Source of the DNA: Gammaproteobacteria bacterium
GTDB lineage: Bacteria; Pseudomonadota; Gammaproteobacteria; Enterobacterales; Kangiellaceae
Reading direction: 5' to 3'
DNA length: 64,000 nt
Assembly: GCA_013373545.1 (NCBI GenBank)
Contig: JABXHQ010000019.1
Span: 1 to 64,000 of the forward strand
Shown here: piece by piece, positions 20,117 to 29,886 of the stretch
How the letters are laid out: every line of letters starts with the position of its first letter
Position numbering within the stretch: the first letter of the stretch is position 1
Translations under genes and position numbers: made by a program
Notes under the pieces: generated by a model
Told to the model about the DNA's origin: nothing
The model's input: only the letters and a program-made list of their open reading frames with translations
The model's database searches: none

Positions 20117-21449
20117 TTTTCGCCTCTAATGGCGCAGCAAAGGGATCTTTTCGTTGTTGCTTAGCTTTACGTGCAAAAATATTCTTGATGGCAATGTTAA
20201 ACGCTAACGCAATCCATAAAAATGGATAGTAGGCAACCGTAACAAACTGACCTGCAATAAAAAATCCAGCTGCACCATACAAAATCGCCCAATTAATCTG
20301 CAACACTACTTGTTCAGAGGGAGTTGGGTTTTCAATCTTAGGATTTTTACGAAAGGCAAACCAAAAGAACCCCATAAAAACAATTAAGCCTGGGTAGCCC
20401 ATGTCGGTACCAACTTGAATTAAAATATTATGAGGCAATTGGGCGCGATTACGCCCAACCAAATCATGTGAATAATGATTGTTGTAATAGCTTGGGAAGT
20501 TATAAAACCCAACTCCGGTTAATGGATGATCTTGGATCATCTTCATACCGTTTTTCCAGTAGAGCAAGCGCTGAATTGAAGTTTCATCTTCGCCGGCTGA
20601 TTGGAATCGTGCAACTTGCTCCTGTGGCAAAAACTTATACGCGGCAAAAACAATAATTGCTAATCCGATAATAGGTTTAATGCGTAAGACCTGTTTACGA
20701 AACATAAACAGCAAAATGATTGCAAGCGCTAGCTGAGAGCCACGACTACTGGCGCCGAGAATGGTGAGTGCTGCGCATGCGCTAAAAAGCGCGATTATGG
20801 CTTTTTCTGTCCACTTAATTTTAATGTCTACGCGAGTAAGTAAAAAGAAAACAACCGGAAATAGAGTGAGCATTAATATGGTTAGTTCGCCGGAGTTTTT
20901 AAAGTATCCCTCTGGGCCCTCTAATCCCCAAGTCGCAAATACGAAACCGCGACTTGCCCATACTAAAGTGGTGCCCACCGCGATTTTCGCTGCACTAAAA
21001 ACAAAGATTAGGGTAAATATGTATAACCGCTCTTTAGTATTAACGATGGTAATGATTAAAAAGTAAATAACTAGCCAGCCATAAAAATTAATAAAATATT
21101 GCTGTGACACGCTACTGTCATATGCATGTAAACTGGATAAATAAATCAATAAGCCAAAAATAATCATTAGCTTATTGATAGGAGAGCTAACCCATTGTAC
21201 TGACTTGTCGAGAAATGCGAACCCTAGTGATGCCATTAATAATAATTGCGCCCAAGGCATGAAATCTATAACTGGGAAGATAGCTTGCGGTCGAGTATAT
21301 TCGAAAAAAAGATAGGCGCATATGAACCAAAAAGAAGGGTGCTCGGATTTAAAGTAGCGCCACATCGCTCCGACTTTTAAAAAGAAAAAGTCTTCGACCG
21401 TCAGCTTGCGGTTATCAGACTTCTTTTTTATAAAGGTCGTATCGTTCAT
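20106..21449 (-). CDS. O-antigen ligase/polymerase-like membrane protein (Wzy/WaaL superfamily)
   Basis: Multi-TM; 'GSSRGSQLALAIILLF', 'HPLTGVGFYNFPSYY...LPHNILIQVGTDMGYPGLI'. Confidence 0.9.
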   Translation of the reverse strand: MNDTTFIKKKSDNRKLTVEDFFFLKVGAMWRYFKSEHPSFWFICAYLFFEYTRPQAIFPVIDFMPWAQLLLMASLGFAFLDKSVQWVSSPINKLMIIFGLLIYLSSLHAYDSSVSQQYFINFYGWLVIYFLIITIVNTKERLYIFTLIFVFSAAKIAVGTTLVWASRGFVFATWGLEGPEGYFKNSGELTILMLTLFPVVFFLLTRVDIKIKWTEKAIIALFSACAALTILGASSRGSQLALAIILLFMFRKQVLRIKPIIGLAIIVFAAYKFLPQEQVARFQSAGEDETSIQRLLYWKNGMKMIQDHPLTGVGFYNFPSYYNNHYSHDLVGRNRAQLPHNILIQVGTDMGYPGLIVFMGFFWFAFRKNPKIENPTPSEQVVLQINWAILYGAAGFFIAGQFVTVAYYPFLWIALAFNIAIKNIFARKAKQQRKDPFAAPLEAKNDG

Positions 21450-21452
21450 TAG

Positions 21453-22262
21453 TTACTCGCTATCGGGAAAAGACTGCGTGGCTAATATTTCTAGTTCAGC
21501 ATAAACATTAGCACATAACTCCTCAATTTCTGGATGTAAGGCGAAATCCTTTTTCTTGCTTTTAGGGTTGGTATGAATCTCACTGATGTCCAGAGAAGAT
21601 TGATCGAATCCAATGAAAGTGAAAATCTTCTTAAACATAGATTGTGGATTCTGGGTTAAGCTTTCATATTTGAAACACTTAAAGCGACTGAAATCTAAGG
21701 GTTTATGAACAACTAGTTTATTGCGCAAATACCAAAATAATGCGGCGGCATCTAGATCACTAATATCTTGCTTTAGATAGTGAGCGACTAAACGACGGTC
21801 TTCTTCTGAAACTAACTCATTGCGCCAGTCAGTTGGATGATTGTCAACAATAAAGCTCAGGTCACGCTTACCATTATTATTGCCAAATTTGCGGATGTTC
21901 GACATAGCGACCGTTTTGTAGTGCCGATATGGCCATAAGATTTTTACGCGCTTATCAAGGTCTAAATAATGTTGAAATTTTTGACTGTCGAGCAATGGCT
22001 TTGCGACCACTAGTGGTGCTTTAGAGCTATCAAAAATTTTAAAAGCCTTTTGGTCGTTCAATAAACGCATATCATCGAAAGCTTCGCTGAGCTCTCGAAA
22101 TACCGCGGTTTGTTTATGCCAATCAAAGGTTCTCATTAGCATACTGGTACCCGAACGCTGACATCCCATAATCAACAAAATGGTACGCGGTGTTTTCGGC
22201 AACAAGCTGAATTTTAAATGCTTTAGCTTTCGATGAGACCAAAAGCGAAGTTTGTTAAACAC
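21453..22262 (-). CDS. Sulfotransferase-like protein
   Basis: 'ILLIMGCQRSGTSMLMRTF' P-loop; proposed GTG start at 22262 gives an 8-bp overlap with the upstream GT4 stop (listed ORF begins at 22340). Confidence 0.8.
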   Translation of the reverse strand: MFNKLRFWSHRKLKHLKFSLLPKTPRTILLIMGCQRSGTSMLMRTFDWHKQTAVFRELSEAFDDMRLLNDQKAFKIFDSSKAPLVVAKPLLDSQKFQHYLDLDKRVKILWPYRHYKTVAMSNIRKFGNNNGKRDLSFIVDNHPTDWRNELVSEEDRRLVAHYLKQDISDLDAAALFWYLRNKLVVHKPLDFSRFKCFKYESLTQNPQSMFKKIFTFIGFDQSSLDISEIHTNPKSKKKDFALHPEIEELCANVYAELEILATQSFPDSE

Positions 22263-23385
22263 GTGAGTTACCCTTATGGTTAAATTCTTTTTTTGCGAGT
22301 GAATGGAATAAGTCGAAGTAGCGACCGGCTGATGTTTCAATACTGAAATTAGATTTTACATACTGCCATGCCTGTTCAATCATGGTTTGCTGCGCTTCGG
22401 TATTCAGAACTTGCGTAATGGCTTGTGCAATCGCCTTAGAGTTCTCATTTTCGATTAAAATACCGGTAACTCCAGGTTCAATGATTTCTTCAGGTCCGCC
22501 ACAGCGCGTACACACAACAGGAACTTTGGCAGCCATTGCTTCGATGGTCGACAATGAAAATCCCTCGTCGCGTGAGGATAGCAAATACATATCTGCCGCT
22601 TTTAGGAAGCTGGCGACGTTGTCCACGAAACCTATGAACTTAACCTTAGTACCAACAATGTTTGGCTCGGCCGATTGCCGATAAGTTTGCAGTTGCTCTT
22701 CACTGTATTCGCCAGCAATTAAAAAGGTTATATCATCGGGTACTTGACTGGCGGCTTGTACTACAAGGTCATATCCTTTGGAATGATTAGCATTCCCAAT
22801 CATTGCAACCAGTTTATGCTCAGCAGGAATATTAAACTGTTGACGCAGATTGCTGGCCAGGGCTTCATCGAAGCGTTCGATAGCAAGACCGTTATAAATG
22901 ATTTCACACTTACTTTCTGGCGCATGTAAGCGACTATTCAGTTGTTGCTTTAGATAATTAGAAACAAACACGAGTTTGGTTGAAAAGCGGCGCACGAGCC
23001 AAGCTTTGATTGCTAACAGTCGTTCATCCGGCGCAATATCGATAATGCCATGAAAAGTTGAAATTAAGGGCGTTCTCGTGAGGGCCGCAGCAATCGCACA
23101 ATAAATGCTACTGCCAAACAGGTGTGCATTGATGATCGCCACTTGATGTTGCTTAATCAATTGGGTGAGCTTTTTGATTAAGGGACGGTTAAACGAACCT
23201 GACATGGGTTGGAAAATAGGTTGAATGTCGAGCCGGCGCAACTGATCCGCGAGCCAACCGGGACCTGGTAGCAGAACGATTGGAGTGAACTCACTACGAT
23301 CGAGCTCAGCAATCAAGTTAACGAAAACTGTCTCGGCGCCGCCGGAGCCAGCGACATCTGTTACGAATAGTACAACCTTTGGCAT
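22255..23385 (-). CDS. Glycosyltransferase family 4
   Basis: 'GSGGAETVFVNLI', 'SSRDEGFSLSTIEAMAAKVPVVCT'. Confidence 0.92.
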   Translation of the reverse strand: MPKVVLFVTDVAGSGGAETVFVNLIAELDRSEFTPIVLLPGPGWLADQLRRLDIQPIFQPMSGSFNRPLIKKLTQLIKQHQVAIINAHLFGSSIYCAIAAALTRTPLISTFHGIIDIAPDERLLAIKAWLVRRFSTKLVFVSNYLKQQLNSRLHAPESKCEIIYNGLAIERFDEALASNLRQQFNIPAEHKLVAMIGNANHSKGYDLVVQAASQVPDDITFLIAGEYSEEQLQTYRQSAEPNIVGTKVKFIGFVDNVASFLKAADMYLLSSRDEGFSLSTIEAMAAKVPVVCTRCGGPEEIIEPGVTGILIENENSKAIAQAITQVLNTEAQQTMIEQAWQYVKSNFSIETSAGRYFDLFHSLAKKEFNHKGNSRV

Positions 23386-23583
23386 TCACAATCCTTGTTA
23401 TAATGTTGCCAATAGTAAACGTGCTTGCTCAAGTCAAAGGTGATTGTTAGCCTTAGATTGGCCTAACCAAGCGACTTAGAGAGCTGGTTTCTTGTTTGCG
23501 ATAATTGTACAATATTCGATTACCTTGATCCAGCGTCTGATGGTTCAAAGCCGCTGCGGAAATGGACTTTACAAAGGTTACCA

Positions 23584-24567
23584 ATGTCATTAAAACAGCT
23601 GATCAAAAAACCGCTGAATCTAGCAGCTAACTATTTCGGTGCTCATCGGCGTAGGGTTGCCGAGCCACGTTTGTGGATCATGATGTATCATCGCATCTTG
23701 CCAAAAGATGATCCGCGTTATCATCGAGAAGAGCCGGGCATGGTAGTACAGCCTGATACCTTTGCCATGCACCTAGAAACATTGGGTAATGAGTTTGAGT
23801 TAGTGAGCTTAGATGACTGGTGTCAACGAGCGCAGCAAGGCGGTTCTTTACCGGCTAAAGCGTGCGCCATTACTTTTGATGATGGCTGGCTAGACAACTA
23901 TGAGTATGCTTGGCCGATTTTACAGCAGAAACAAGTTCCCGCAACTTTGTATGCAGTCAGTGAGTTGATTGGCACACGGCAAAAATTTTGGCCAAATCGG
24001 CTGGTAACCATTTTGCAGCATCCCGAATTTAACTCACACCAGTTCGCTTGGGCCAAACAAATTCCCACCGGTGTTGATCGTGAGCTTGCGGCACAGGCGA
24101 TCTACCAATTAAAAGCGTTTAATGATCGACAAGTACTGGATTGGATAGAACAAGCTGAGCAAGCTTTGAATATTGAGTTATCCTCTCACGCTGATTTAAT
24201 GGATTGGCAGCAGTTGCAACAATTAGCTGAGCATCCATTAATGACCATTGGCTCTCACACCTGCCGTCATATGCGTTTACGCGCCGATTTAGACGAAGAA
24301 ACCATGCATTATGAAGTTGCGCAAAGTCAGCAGCATTTAGCGCAAAAACTAACTCAGGATGTGGCGCATTTTTGCTACCCTAACGGTGATTTTACTGATG
24401 CGGCGACTGCGCTAGTCGCCAAGCAGTACCGCAGTGCGGTAACTACTCAAGTGGGAATAAATCACTTATCAACACTCAACTGGCATCGTTTGTTGCGGAT
24501 TGGAGTTCATGAAGATGCTAGCAGTAGCGCCACCCAATTGATGGCACGAGTAGCCTGCTGGCCCTAA
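23584..24567 (+). CDS. Polysaccharide deacetylase family protein
   Basis: 'CAITFDDGWLDNYEYA', 'IGSHTCRHMRL'. Confidence 0.9.
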   Translation: MSLKQLIKKPLNLAANYFGAHRRRVAEPRLWIMMYHRILPKDDPRYHREEPGMVVQPDTFAMHLETLGNEFELVSLDDWCQRAQQGGSLPAKACAITFDDGWLDNYEYAWPILQQKQVPATLYAVSELIGTRQKFWPNRLVTILQHPEFNSHQFAWAKQIPTGVDRELAAQAIYQLKAFNDRQVLDWIEQAEQALNIELSSHADLMDWQQLQQLAEHPLMTIGSHTCRHMRLRADLDEETMHYEVAQSQQHLAQKLTQDVAHFCYPNGDFTDAATALVAKQYRSAVTTQVGINHLSTLNWHRLLRIGVHEDASSSATQLMARVACWP

Positions 24568-25616
24568 GGAATATTTTTAACCACATGCGGGCCAATAAAG
24601 TTGGCAATAGGCAAGGGTAATTTTTGCCACAGGTTGATCATTAATTGGAATTTACTGTTGCTGTTACTAATCGGTTGCAACACCTCTCCTTCAGGGAGTA
24701 AGTAATACCAATATAATTGCTCTTGTTCTCCGCCCCATTGCTTCTTAAATTTCAGCGTGCCGGCATCAACTGAAGAGCGACCGAAATCAAATTCGCTGAT
24801 CCCTAATGTGAAAGCATGTTCGAGTATTTTCCAGTACATAAACATATTAACACCGAAACGATTGTAATCACGGTTAGTGGACGCCCAAGGGATCTCTAAT
24901 CGCTGGTTATCTTGAACTAAAAAGCCTGCTCCCACCGGGATACCTTTGATATATACGAGTGCCAAAAAACTCTGACATTGTGCGCAGGTTAAGATATTGT
25001 GAAATAGTTTTTTACTATAAACTGGGGTTCCTAGATCACGCATATTGCGCGCGAAAACTTGATAAAAATCGTCCAGTAACTCTATTCCACCGACTTTGAA
25101 TTCAGCACCTTCACGAATCGGTCGTTTTGCTTGAGCCCGTCGTTTAGCACCAATTGATTTCCACAAGTCATCGGCCGTTTCGGGTAGCTGTAAGATCATG
25201 GTGACTTTATCGAGACGACAGTTCTGCGCTTGAATCAAGGGCAGCGACTCATCTAACGGTTGCGTCATTCGTAGCTCAACATGTTTTGCTTTAATTTGCT
25301 GACATAACGATTGCGCCGCTTGCAATAGTTGCTCGGTAACCGCATTCGAATCGGCTACGACTCCGCCATAATTAAAAAATGGGACACTGGTGAGGAAGTT
25401 ACCAAACGCTAGGCTTTTCTGCTGTACTAAAGGTAAAACACCTACAATTTGACCGTGACTATCGGTGCAGTATAAATAAAAAGTTTTATGCCCAAAGGTT
25501 TGCTCAATAATTGTCTTCCATACGCTACGCAAATAGGTTGATGCATTTAGCTTGGTAACATAGTCATCCCACTGCGGATAATCGGCGCTGGTTAACTGCT
25601 TAATTGAGTAGCTCAT
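24564..25616 (-). CDS. FemAB-like GNAT protein, XrtA/PEP-CTERM-associated type
   Basis: 'FFNYGGVVADS', 'LEIPWASTNRDYNRFGVNMFMYWKILEHAFTLGISEFDFGRSSVDAGTLKFKKQWG'. Confidence 0.85.
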   Translation of the reverse strand: MSYSIKQLTSADYPQWDDYVTKLNASTYLRSVWKTIIEQTFGHKTFYLYCTDSHGQIVGVLPLVQQKSLAFGNFLTSVPFFNYGGVVADSNAVTEQLLQAAQSLCQQIKAKHVELRMTQPLDESLPLIQAQNCRLDKVTMILQLPETADDLWKSIGAKRRAQAKRPIREGAEFKVGGIELLDDFYQVFARNMRDLGTPVYSKKLFHNILTCAQCQSFLALVYIKGIPVGAGFLVQDNQRLEIPWASTNRDYNRFGVNMFMYWKILEHAFTLGISEFDFGRSSVDAGTLKFKKQWGGEQEQLYWYYLLPEGEVLQPISNSNSKFQLMINLWQKLPLPIANFIGPHVVKNIP

Positions 25617-26485
25617 GATTCGAATTTTATCGGTTGTTGTGCCAATGCGTTTAAGTCGAGTGTTGCAATATAATCGGTCATCGCTCCAAACTTAAACTCT
25701 TGCAATAGCTGTTGTAAGCGTTGTTCGCATTTATCTAAATTATTGTAATGTCTGAATTTCGAAAACCAGCTAACTTCAACCTTTGGCTGTTGATGGTCGA
25801 TCTCCCAAGGATGCAGATAAAAAATAAAGGGTTGCTGTTTTTTTACTCGACGCTTGTATAACCAGCGCGTAAACCAATATGGATAGAGTCGAAAGTAGCC
25901 ACCACCCGCAATTGGAATAGTTTGATTAAAGACGGACTCTGTTGACAACGGCAGCTCCAATAGTTGAGCTCCATTTTGGCATTCGATGTAGTAGGGTTGC
26001 CGCGGCGAGTTTGCGATTCCATAGCGGTCGTGAACGATTGGAAAAATGCTCGAGTCATAGGTAAACCCAGCTTCGCTGAGGATATCGAGCGCCCATAGCG
26101 AACGTTTGGTTATCGAGTAACTGGCTGCACGGTAGCCCTTAACGGGTGCGCCAATAATATCTTCTAATAGGCTTTTAGAGCGCAGTGTTTCCTGACGAAA
26201 GACATCCGGGGACTGTTGGTAAATTAATTGGTGACTGTAGCCATGGGATGCGACTTCATGCCCACGAGAGTGGATTTCGCGCACAATCTCTGGATGCTTA
26301 TCAGCGACCCAGCCGAGAACAAAATGAGTCACTTTGACTTGATGTTGGTCAAAAAGATCCAACAGGCGCGTCGTATTATCCACGACTCGTGTTGGTATGG
26401 TGTCCCATTGGTCGGTATTAATACTCTGAGCTAATGCGGCAACTTGGAAATAGTCTTCGACATCAACCGTCATGATGTTCTGCAT
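25613..26485 (-). CDS. Polysaccharide deacetylase, PEP-CTERM/XrtA locus subfamily
   Basis: 'MTVDVEDYFQVAALA', 'SHGYSHQLIY', 'GGGYFRLYPYWFTRW', 'FYLHPWEID'. Confidence 0.9.
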   Translation of the reverse strand: MQNIMTVDVEDYFQVAALAQSINTDQWDTIPTRVVDNTTRLLDLFDQHQVKVTHFVLGWVADKHPEIVREIHSRGHEVASHGYSHQLIYQQSPDVFRQETLRSKSLLEDIIGAPVKGYRAASYSITKRSLWALDILSEAGFTYDSSIFPIVHDRYGIANSPRQPYYIECQNGAQLLELPLSTESVFNQTIPIAGGGYFRLYPYWFTRWLYKRRVKKQQPFIFYLHPWEIDHQQPKVEVSWFSKFRHYNNLDKCEQRLQQLLQEFKFGAMTDYIATLDLNALAQQPIKFES

Positions 26486-26596
26486 ATTCTGATATAATCC
26501 ATTATCTTTCAGCTATGGTGCTATTGTACCCTATTATCCTATAAGCTGATAACCTCTACTGGCGAGCAAAGTGACATTTTTTAAGGGAATAGTTTC

Positions 26597-27748
26597 ATGT
26601 TGAGCAAATTGCGTCCGGTTGGTGAACGTTTTGCACTAAAGTCTGCTGCAGCACCTGATGAGCTGTTTGCGCCGCTGCATAGTTTTTGGTGTGGCAGTGG
26701 CACTTCGGCACTTGCGCTAGCGTTGCACGCTGCCAAGTTGCGCTCACCTGATCGCAGCCAAGTATTAGTACCCGCTTACACTTGCCCTGATGTTATTAGT
26801 GCTTGTTTAGCAGCAGAAGTTGAACCGGTCCTGGTCGATTTTGCTGAAGAGTCTGCTGGTTTGTCTTTAGCGGGAGTTAGCCATGCGATTAATTCCAAGA
26901 CCTTAGCGATAATTGCGATCAACTTTCTGGGTATTCCAGAACGGATCGCCAGCTTACGAGAGCTGATTGATGGCTCACCGATCTTAATTATTGAAGACAG
27001 TGCTCAGGGGATCCCACGTCAGAATGTTGCGGAGTATTGGCAGGGCGATTTGATTACGCTTTCGCTTGGGCGCGGCAAGCCCTTGAATTTATTTGCTGGT
27101 GGAGCGGTGTTAACGCGCGATGCATCCTTACAGGATATTCTGCAGTCCATCACGCCACAATGGCATAGTGAGTCTGCATTGCCCTATCAAATTAAATACC
27201 AGCTTTCACAGTTATTAATGCGACCGCTTGGATTCGGGTTGCTTAACCGAATACCTGGTATAGAGTTCGGCCAAACAGTATTTCGGCCATTACCAGAGGT
27301 GAGTGCTTTTCCAGAATATTTAAGCCAATACCTTGCATTGCGTTTGGCCGACTATCAGGCCATACAATCAATGGCGCTAGTTACAGAATACCGAGAAGGC
27401 ATCGCGCAACTTTCAAACCAAATTATGCCATTAGCTGGCGTCGTGGAACATGCTGAAAATTTATTAAGAATGCCTTTAATTGTTGCTACTCCAAGTCTTC
27501 GAGATAAAATCTTTTCCTTACTGGAGGCTCAAGGTCTTGGTCCTTCTATCATGTATCGAAAAACACTGACAGAGTTTTCCGATATTCCTCTGTCGCTAGG
27601 TAAGGCTTCGAGTTTTCCTAATGCGTGTAAGCTTGCTCAGCGATTGTTAACTTTACCATTGCACCGCGATGTAAAGCCCGATGCTATCAAGCAAATGCTT
27701 GCAATTATTCAACAGGAGACTACCAGCGTCCCTCTTGCTGATAAATAA
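26597..27748 (+). CDS. DegT/DnrJ/EryC1/StrS-like PLP aminotransferase
   Basis: 'LVPAYTCPDVISACLAAEVEPVLVDF', 'IIEDSAQG', 'SLGRGKPLNLFAGGAVLT' (candidate PLP lysine). Confidence 0.8.
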   Translation: MLSKLRPVGERFALKSAAAPDELFAPLHSFWCGSGTSALALALHAAKLRSPDRSQVLVPAYTCPDVISACLAAEVEPVLVDFAEESAGLSLAGVSHAINSKTLAIIAINFLGIPERIASLRELIDGSPILIIEDSAQGIPRQNVAEYWQGDLITLSLGRGKPLNLFAGGAVLTRDASLQDILQSITPQWHSESALPYQIKYQLSQLLMRPLGFGLLNRIPGIEFGQTVFRPLPEVSAFPEYLSQYLALRLADYQAIQSMALVTEYREGIAQLSNQIMPLAGVVEHAENLLRMPLIVATPSLRDKIFSLLEAQGLGPSIMYRKTLTEFSDIPLSLGKASSFPNACKLAQRLLTLPLHRDVKPDAIKQMLAIIQQETTSVPLADK

Positions 27749-29048
27749 AACCGGCTGCAAAAGCTTCGCTCTTGATAATTGCAGGAGCACTGTCGCTAAA
27801 CGCTTGTTCTGAGCGGCGATCGGTAAAGTTTAAGTAGAAACTTAGGTTGCGTGACGCGCGATGGCGATATGTATAAACCGTTTGCCGAATAATATTTTGC
27901 GTGACATTGGTTAAGCTTATATCGAAATCGTTCTCACTAATTGAAGAGAAAATGGACAGAGTATTTTCCGTTTCGCTACCGATAATATTGGCTAAGTTAT
28001 AGCTCATAAATAAACTACGATTACGTCTAAGTTCTTCGCGTTGTTCAAACACGCCGGTTAATTTATTTTCGAAGTAACTTAAGTTTAAGTTGAAAATATT
28101 GTCACTAAAATTATATTGAGCACCACCACCTTTAGAGATCTGAGCCAGGGCAATTGAATCATTTTGCTGATTGATTACTATGCGCCCAGTTGCTTGGTTG
28201 ATGCTAAAAAGACTTGCTACACCTTTATTTAGTTGTACGCTGAAAGACTGTTGATCATTAATATCACGATTAAAGGTTAAGCGGCCATTATCGTCGGTGG
28301 ATGAGCGTCCAAAAATATCTTTAACGCGCGAACGACCAAGCTCGAGGTTCAATGAGTTTGTACGGTTGTTAACAATCCACCTAGCCACTACGTCATATTG
28401 TTCAAAATCTGCGTTTAAAGGGTTCGAGTCGTCTTTGAAGTCAGTGTCTTTCTTTTGATATACCAACTGAATATTGTTAGTGGGATTAATCTGGTTGGTT
28501 AATGCTAACGTTCCTTGCTGCTCATCACGCGAGCTATCTTGTAATGTATTTGTGGTCGCATCGGAGGCAATATCATATAAAGCGTGTTGATAATTAAAGT
28601 TCAGTTGCACCGAGTCACTTAACCGCAAGAAATATTGTGGCAGTAACGCATAGGTTCTACCTTCGCGTAAATTATTGACTTCTTGTGTTTGAAATCGATT
28701 AGCGGGCACCTGAGTTACGTCGGCTAAAGCTATTACCGAGAAGTTATTACTCGAAGGATCGAACTCCGATAAAAAGTTCAAACTATATTGATTTTCTGAG
28801 CGCAAATTTTCGGTAGTGTACTCTAGCCGGGAAAGCTCTGAAGTTAGTGCAAAATTGAAATCGCGATAGTCTTGGTTTTCAATATCAAATAATAGTGAAG
28901 CTTGATATAAATTACCCTCTGAACCGTCAACCAATTGCGAAATATTATTGCTGGTTGCAGCAGAAGTATCAAAAGCATATTCATACTCAGCCGCCGCCGC
29001 TAGGCCGCTAACCGTTAACGTAGCGAAATAAACAAGAGCTTTTTTCAT
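27720..29048 (-). CDS. TIGR03016-like PEP-CTERM-system-associated outer membrane protein
   Basis: Signal peptide, alternating beta-barrel-like sequence, located in the wza-wzz-kinase operon. Confidence 0.75.
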   Translation of the reverse strand: MKKALVYFATLTVSGLAAAAEYEYAFDTSAATSNNISQLVDGSEGNLYQASLLFDIENQDYRDFNFALTSELSRLEYTTENLRSENQYSLNFLSEFDPSSNNFSVIALADVTQVPANRFQTQEVNNLREGRTYALLPQYFLRLSDSVQLNFNYQHALYDIASDATTNTLQDSSRDEQQGTLALTNQINPTNNIQLVYQKKDTDFKDDSNPLNADFEQYDVVARWIVNNRTNSLNLELGRSRVKDIFGRSSTDDNGRLTFNRDINDQQSFSVQLNKGVASLFSINQATGRIVINQQNDSIALAQISKGGGAQYNFSDNIFNLNLSYFENKLTGVFEQREELRRNRSLFMSYNLANIIGSETENTLSIFSSISENDFDISLTNVTQNIIRQTVYTYRHRASRNLSFYLNFTDRRSEQAFSDSAPAIIKSEAFAAGFIYQQEGRW

Positions 29049-29049
29049 A

Positions 29050-29880
29050 TTAGAAATTATTGAGTACTAGGCCAGATAATTTATCTGCGCCAATGGTGCT
29101 AGACGCTTGAATTAAATCTTCTTCGCTACAGCCGGCATATGGAACAACTAAAATGACCTGATCACAGAGATCAAGCAAAATGCGAGTATCCGCTGAACTC
29201 AGTACGCTCGGTGCATTAATAATTGGAAAACGGTCCGGATAACGATTAACCAATTCTTTAATAAATGTCTCCATACGCTCGGAAGTAAAATATTCCGCTG
29301 AACATTCGCGTACTTTGCCACTTGGAACAAAACCTAATCTAGGTACGCGCGTTTTATGCATGCACGAATTAACCCCATCGCTTTCACTCTCTAGATAGTC
29401 AATAAGGCCGTTGCTGTCGTTGAGGTCGAACACAGAATTAAGTGAACGCTCGACAATGTCAGCTTCAATTAACATTGAAGTTTTAGATTCGTCAAGTGCA
29501 AATGTTGCTGCCAAATTGGCGCTAACTAAAGATGAACTAGCATCTGGAACAACCGATGTAACCATAGTGACAAAGTTTTCACTTTTACCTTTGGCCAATA
29601 GTTTTGTACGCAAATTTCGGTAGTGGTTGAGCAGCCCTTTATCTTTCATATCTAAGTGAATTAAGCGGCGTTGCTCTAGCTCTTCAATAGAAAAAGGCGC
29701 TTTCTTCTCCATATTGGCAATGCTTTTTCGCGATGCCGATGGACGTGTCATAACATTAGAGCGCGAAGATTCTGAAACCGTTGCCTCTTCAGTTTGCTGC
29801 TGTTCTTCGGTTTGATTACTTGCTGATTTACTTTCTTCACCCTCAAGGGATTTCAAAAATGCTTTTTCGACTGTACTCAT
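29050..29880 (-). CDS. CpsD/CapB-like (XrtA-associated BY-kinase family) protein with degenerate nucleotide-binding motifs
   Basis: 'TSVVPDASSSLVSANLA', 'MLIEADIVERS', 'FPIINAPSVLSSADTRILLDLCDQVILVV' align by eye with BY-kinase motifs but lack key residues. Confidence 0.8.
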   Translation of the reverse strand: MSTVEKAFLKSLEGEESKSASNQTEEQQQTEEATVSESSRSNVMTRPSASRKSIANMEKKAPFSIEELEQRRLIHLDMKDKGLLNHYRNLRTKLLAKGKSENFVTMVTSVVPDASSSLVSANLAATFALDESKTSMLIEADIVERSLNSVFDLNDSNGLIDYLESESDGVNSCMHKTRVPRLGFVPSGKVRECSAEYFTSERMETFIKELVNRYPDRFPIINAPSVLSSADTRILLDLCDQVILVVPYAGCSEEDLIQASSTIGADKLSGLVLNNF

Positions 29881-29886
29881 AATTTT

